The notes below the pieces were generated by a model. The model ran no database searches. It had not been told where the DNA came from and saw only the letters and a program-made list of their open reading frames with translations. Below are positions 60,432 to 64,000 of a stretch of DNA of 64,000 nucleotides, one piece after another (position 1 is the first letter of the stretch; every line of letters starts with the position of its first letter). The translations under genes were made by a program, and so were the position numbers. This stretch comes from Alphaproteobacteria bacterium (GTDB lineage: Bacteria; Pseudomonadota; Alphaproteobacteria; Acetobacterales; Acetobacteraceae): assembly GCA_017307285.1 (NCBI GenBank), contig JAFKFI010000066.1:1-64000 (forward strand), written 5' to 3'.

Positions 60432-60501
60432 TGGGACGCATGGCGTTCGGCTGCGTCCGGGTCGTAAACTGCCATCACACAGTTGGCGGGACGGGGGCAG
60501 G

Positions 60502-61296
60502 ATGACGGATACGATCCAGGTCGAGCAGCGGGCCGGCTGGCGCAGGTTGGCGCTCAACCGGCCGGATAAGCTCAATGCGCTGACCGAGGAGATGATGACC
60601 GCGCTGATCGCGGCGCTCGACGCGGCGCGCGACGACGCTGCTTGTCGTGCGATGCTGCTCACCGGCGAGGGGCGGGGGTTCTGCGCGGGACAGGAGCTGA
60701 GCCAGTCCTTGATGCCGGGGCCGAGCGGGCCCCCCGATCTCGGGCGGTTGGCCGATACCTATCACCATCAGATCGTGCGCCGCATTCGCGAGCTGCCGAT
60801 GCCGGTGGTCTGCGCGGTGAACGGGGTGGCCGCCGGCGCTGGCGCGGGGTTCGCGCTGGCCTGCGACATCGTGCTGGCGGCGCGTTCGGCGAGCTTCATC
60901 CAGGTGTTCGGCCGCATCGGACTGACGCTCGATTCGGGGAACAGCTACTTCCTGCCGCGATTGGTGGGAGACGTGCGGGCACGGGCGTTGGCCATGCTCA
61001 CCGAGCCGGTGCCGGCGGAGAAGGCCGAGGCGTGGGGCATGATCTGGAAGGCGGTCGACGACGACAAGCTGGCAGGCGAGGCCGAAACCCTTGTGGCACA
61101 TCTCGCCACGCAGCCGACCCAGGCGCTGGCGCTGACCAAGCGGGCGCTCAACCAGTCGAGCGGTAACGGATTGGATGCGCAGCTCGACCTCGAGCGCGAT
61201 TTGCAGCGCGAGGCCGGGCGGACAGCAGATTATGCGGAGGGCGTGAAGGCTTTCCTCGAGAAGCGCAAAGCGGTGTTTCGGGGACGCACGGGGTGA
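60502..61296 (+). CDS. Enoyl-CoA hydratase/isomerase, PaaG-like
   Basis: A 264-residue crotonase-fold enzyme. Seen: RLALNRPDKLNALTEEM, the oxyanion loop GRGFCAGQEL, and GVAAGAGAGFALACDIVLA followed by FGRIGLTLDSGNSYFLPRLV. The Asp in TLDSG fits the PaaG group, which isomerises ring-epoxide phenylacetyl-CoA to its oxepin form. Clear ring oxygenase subunits (PaaABCE) are not in the window, so another aryl-acyl-CoA role is possible. The end overlaps the thioesterase gene by GTGA. Confidence 0.85.
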   Translation: MTDTIQVEQRAGWRRLALNRPDKLNALTEEMMTALIAALDAARDDAACRAMLLTGEGRGFCAGQELSQSLMPGPSGPPDLGRLADTYHHQIVRRIRELPMPVVCAVNGVAAGAGAGFALACDIVLAARSASFIQVFGRIGLTLDSGNSYFLPRLVGDVRARALAMLTEPVPAEKAEAWGMIWKAVDDDKLAGEAETLVAHLATQPTQALALTKRALNQSSGNGLDAQLDLERDLQREAGRTADYAEGVKAFLEKRKAVFRGRTG

Positions 61297-61736
61297 CGGA
61301 GCCGGCCGACCCACAGGCGCTGGCCGAGGCTTGCGCCGAAGTGATGTGGGCGGATGATCGCGCTAGCCGGGGGCTCGGCATGATGCTCGACCATGTCGGG
61401 CCGGGGCGCGCCCGCCTGTCGATGCGAGTCGGCGACGCGATGGTGAACGGGCTCGGCATCTGCCACGGCGGCTTCATCTTCGCGCTCGCAGACAGCGCGA
61501 TGGCATTTGCCTCGAACAGCCACGGCGAGCATGCGGTGGCGCAGCAGGCGGCGATCACCTTCCTGCGGCCCGGCAAGCATGGCGAGCGCCTGACCGCCGA
61601 GGCGGTGGAGCGGGCGAGGGCAGGGCGCACCGGGCTCTATGACGTGCGGGTGACGGCGGAGGATGGCGCGGTGGTCGCCGAATTTCGCGGCCATACACGC
61701 TCGCTCGGGACGAAATTCTTCGGCGGGGAGAAGTGA
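61293..61736 (+). CDS. paaI: PaaI hotdog thioesterase
   Basis: A 147-residue hotdog-fold thioesterase of the PaaI family, which removes CoA from hydroxyphenylacetyl-CoA intermediates to rescue CoA. Seen: GICHGGFIFALADSAMAFASNS-type core (GICHGGFIFALADSA), with His and Asp at the active-site positions, and GRTGLYDVRVTAEDG. GTG 61293 overlaps the enoyl-CoA hydratase stop. The PaaK gene follows within three bases. Confidence 0.93.
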   Translation: MTEPADPQALAEACAEVMWADDRASRGLGMMLDHVGPGRARLSMRVGDAMVNGLGICHGGFIFALADSAMAFASNSHGEHAVAQQAAITFLRPGKHGERLTAEAVERARAGRTGLYDVRVTAEDGAVVAEFRGHTRSLGTKFFGGEK

Positions 61737-61738
61737 TC

Positions 61739-63058
61739 ATGCCGGCGGGCCTCGATGCGATCGAGACGGCCTCGCGCGACGAGATCGCCGCGCTGCAATG
61801 CGAGCGCTTCGCGTGGACCTTGCGCCACGCCTACGAGAACGTTCCGCACTACCGGGCGGCGTTCGACAAAGCGGGCGTGCATCCGGCGGATTTCCGCGAC
61901 CTGCCGGATATCGCCAAGTTTCCCTTCACCGCCAAGCGGGACTTGCGGGAGAACTATCCGTTCGGCCTGTTCGCCGTGCCGCAGGCCAAGGTTGCGCGTA
62001 TCCACGCCTCCTCCGGCACCACCGGCAAACCCGTCGTGGCGGGTTATACGCAGGCGGATCTGGACGTGTGGGCCGGGCTGATGGCGCGCTCGATCTACGC
62101 GGCCGGTGGCCGGCCCGGCATGAAGGTGCACAACGCCTATGGCTACGGCCTGTTCACCGGTGGGCTCGGCGTCCATTACGGCGTCGAGCGGCTGGGCTGC
62201 ACGGTGATCCCGGTGTCCGGCGGGCAGACCGAGCGGCAGGTCCAGCTCATCCGGGATTTTGCCCCCGAGATCATCACCGTGACGCCAAGCTATCTGCTGG
62301 CGATCCTCGACGAGTTCCGCGCCCGCGGGCTCGATCCGCGCGCCACCTCGCTGCGCATCGCCATCCTCGGCGCCGAGCCCTGGACCAACGCGATGCGCGC
62401 CGAGATCGAGGCGGGGTTCGGCCTCGACGCGGTGGACATCTACGGGCTGTCGGAGGTGATGGGTCCTGGGGTGGCGCAGGAATGCGTCGAGACCAAGGAC
62501 GGGCTGCATATCTGGGAGGATCATTTCTTCCCGGAGGTGATCGACCCCGATACCGGTGCCGTCTTGCCCGAGGGCGAGCGCGGCGAGCTGGTGTTCACCT
62601 CCTTGACCAAACAGGCGATGCCGGTGATCCGCTATCGCACGCGCGATCTCACCCGGCTGCTGCCCGGCACCGCGCGCACTATGCGGCGGATGGAGAAGGT
62701 GACGGGCCGCTCCGACGACATGCTGATCGTGCGGGGGGTGAACCTGTTTCCCTCGCAGATCGAGGAGCAGCTGCTCGCGAGCGAGCGCGTCACCGGCCAC
62801 TACCAGATCCGGCTGACACGCGAGGGGCGGCTTGACGATGTGGCGGTGCATGTCGAAGCGCGGCCGGAGCACTTCGCCGCCGGCGGGCTGGAGGCGGAAG
62901 CCGAGGCGATCGTCGGGCGGATCAAGGGCATTATCGGACTCACCGTCCGCGTGGTGATCGAGCCGCCGGGCGCGATCGAACGATCGATGGGCAAGGCGCG
63001 GCGGGTGATCGATCGGCGGGGAATCCAATCCATCTCAGGAGACCACCCCGCCCCATGA
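61739..63058 (+). CDS. paaK: Phenylacetate-CoA ligase
   Basis: A 439-residue ANL-superfamily AMP-forming ligase that activates phenylacetate to phenylacetyl-CoA. Seen: the P-loop-like SSGTTGKPVVAGYT, YGYGLFTGGLGVHYG, VDIYGLSEVMGPG, and the hinge GRSDDMLIVRGVNLFPSQIE. ATG 61739 has GGGGAG eight bases upstream and is preferred over GTG 61733. Adjacent aryl-CoA genes support a phenylacetate or similar pathway. The end overlaps the deaminase start (ATGA). Confidence 0.94.
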   Translation: MPAGLDAIETASRDEIAALQCERFAWTLRHAYENVPHYRAAFDKAGVHPADFRDLPDIAKFPFTAKRDLRENYPFGLFAVPQAKVARIHASSGTTGKPVVAGYTQADLDVWAGLMARSIYAAGGRPGMKVHNAYGYGLFTGGLGVHYGVERLGCTVIPVSGGQTERQVQLIRDFAPEIITVTPSYLLAILDEFRARGLDPRATSLRIAILGAEPWTNAMRAEIEAGFGLDAVDIYGLSEVMGPGVAQECVETKDGLHIWEDHFFPEVIDPDTGAVLPEGERGELVFTSLTKQAMPVIRYRTRDLTRLLPGTARTMRRMEKVTGRSDDMLIVRGVNLFPSQIEEQLLASERVTGHYQIRLTREGRLDDVAVHVEARPEHFAAGGLEAEAEAIVGRIKGIIGLTVRVVIEPPGAIERSMGKARRVIDRRGIQSISGDHPAP

Positions 63059-64000
63059 CCGACATCGAAGCCTTTGTCCGTGGCTTGCCCAAGACCGACC
63101 TGCACATGCACATCGAGGGCAGCATCGAGCCGCAGCTGATGCTGGATCTCGCCGCCCGCAACGGCCTGAAGCTCCGCTGGGACACGGCCGAGGCGCTGCG
63201 CGGCGCCTATCAGTTCCAGAACCTCCAGTCGTTCCTCGACCTATATTTCGAGGGCTGCAAGGTTCTGGTGACTGAGAGGGACTTCCACGACGTGACCCGC
63301 GCTTACCTGCGCCGGGCGCACGAGGACGGCGTGATCCGCGCCGAGCTGTTCATCGGCCCGCAGAGCTTTACTGAGCGTGGCACTCCTATCGAGGCACTGA
63401 TGTCGGGCGTGCTCGGTGCCATGCAGGAGGCGCGCCGGGAGCACGGCATGAGCGTGGGCCTGATGATCAGTGTCCATCGCCATCGCACCGAACCGGAGGC
63501 GGTTGCTGTGCTGGACCAGGTCATGCCCTGGAAGGACGATATCATCGCCATCGGCATGGGCGGCGCCGAGATCGGCACTCCACCCTCCAAGTTCGCTCGC
63601 TTCTTCCGGGCCGCCCGCGACCGTGGCTTCCGCACCACCGTCCATGCTGGCGAGGAAGGCCCCGCCGCCTACGTGCGCGAGGCGCTGGAGCTGCTGCATG
63701 TCGACCGGATCGATCACGGCAATGCCTGCCTCGGCGATCCCGACCTCGTGCGGGAGCTGGCTGCGCGACGCGCCCCGCTCACTGTCTGCCCCCTCTCCAA
63801 CCTGCGGCTGCGGGTGGTGCCACGCATGCAGGACCATCCGCTGAAGGTGCTGATGGCGCACGGGCTGCACGTCACCGTCAACTCGGACGACCCACCGTAT
63901 TTCGATGGCTACGTGACGGAGAACCTGCTGGCCTGCCGGGACGCCTTCGGCTTGTCACCCGAGGAGATCGTGCGGCTGGTCCGCAACGGGCTGGAGGCGG
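63055..64000 (+). CDS. Adenine/adenosine deaminase, partial at window edge
   Basis: The first 315 residues of a metal-dependent purine deaminase, cut by the window end. Seen: the metal site TDLHMHIEGS, VHAGEEGP, RIDHGNACLGDP, LTVCPLSNLRL, and VTVNSDDPPYFDGYVTENLL. The last motif resembles adenine deaminase (AAH1 type, usually NSDDPAYFGGY) more than adenosine deaminase. ATG overlaps the paaK stop, though the functional link is unclear; co-transcription may be incidental. Confidence 0.88.
   Translation, partial: MTDIEAFVRGLPKTDLHMHIEGSIEPQLMLDLAARNGLKLRWDTAEALRGAYQFQNLQSFLDLYFEGCKVLVTERDFHDVTRAYLRRAHEDGVIRAELFIGPQSFTERGTPIEALMSGVLGAMQEARREHGMSVGLMISVHRHRTEPEAVAVLDQVMPWKDDIIAIGMGGAEIGTPPSKFARFFRAARDRGFRTTVHAGEEGPAAYVREALELLHVDRIDHGNACLGDPDLVRELAARRAPLTVCPLSNLRLRVVPRMQDHPLKVLMAHGLHVTVNSDDPPYFDGYVTENLLACRDAFGLSPEEIVRLVRNGLEA

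Overview
This is GC-rich DNA (roughly two thirds G+C, with strong third-position bias) carrying about 60 tightly packed protein genes. I saw no rRNA, tRNA, insertion sequence or CRISPR array. The gene set points to an alphaproteobacterium. The Hint-domain surface protein, the pentose-phosphate operon (tkt-tal-zwf-pgl-rpiA-gntK) and the sigma-EcfG-like promoters suggest a member or relative of the Acetobacteraceae. That placement is inference from gene content, not from a marker gene.

Layout. 1-1.8 kb: stress-type small genes (DUF4337, a DUF892 ferritin-like protein, DUF1328), with two divergent EcfG-type promoter candidates and one good intrinsic terminator. 1.8-4.8 kb: a copper-handling run (DUF2946, an outer-membrane protein, Sco1/SenC, PCu(A)C chaperone) followed by a small lipoprotein. 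4.9-6.6 kb: a Hint-domain protein. 6.9-10.1 kb: a carbohydrate ABC importer without its ATPase, followed by three interlocking palindromes. 10.1-14.1 kb: SnoaL-like, CoA-transferase, lipoprotein, haloalkane-dehalogenase-like, unknown and DUF2147 genes.

14.3-24.2 kb is the assimilatory nitrate locus: NasT regulator, nitrate transporter, nirB, nirD, nitrate reductase, siroheme synthase and a TrpD2/YbiB-like gene. Its leader holds a near-consensus sigma-54 promoter followed by two hairpins with the same AACGGC hexaloop, the signature of an ANTAR (NasT) target RNA. The locus therefore appears to be under both nitrogen-status control at initiation and NasT control in the leader.

24.2-27.4 kb: LLM oxidoreductase, MFS exporter, VOC protein. 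27.6-34.4 kb: oxidative and non-oxidative pentose phosphate operon. 34.5-38.9 kb: SMP-30 lactonase, MFS transporter, DedA protein, FAD oxidase. 38.9-46.1 kb: an unfamiliar catabolic cluster (glutamine-synthetase-like ligase, cysteine hydrolase, enolase-superfamily dehydratase, LLM oxidoreductase, atypical Ldh2 dehydrogenase, two hydrolases with a cysteine nucleophile). 46.2-46.9 kb: an MntA/HepT toxin-antitoxin pair whose HepT frame is broken twice.

47.0-48.8 kb: modB and modC, which could supply molybdenum to the nitrate reductase. 48.9-52.4 kb: a pqiB-pqiC-pqiA envelope lipid-transport operon. 52.5-59.7 kb: lipoprotein, SDR, cytochrome P450, acyl-CoA dehydrogenase and a fused indolepyruvate ferredoxin oxidoreductase. 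59.9-63.1 kb: an exported stress-type protein, then an aryl-acetate run (enoyl-CoA hydratase, PaaI thioesterase, PaaK ligase). The window ends inside an adenine/adenosine deaminase gene.
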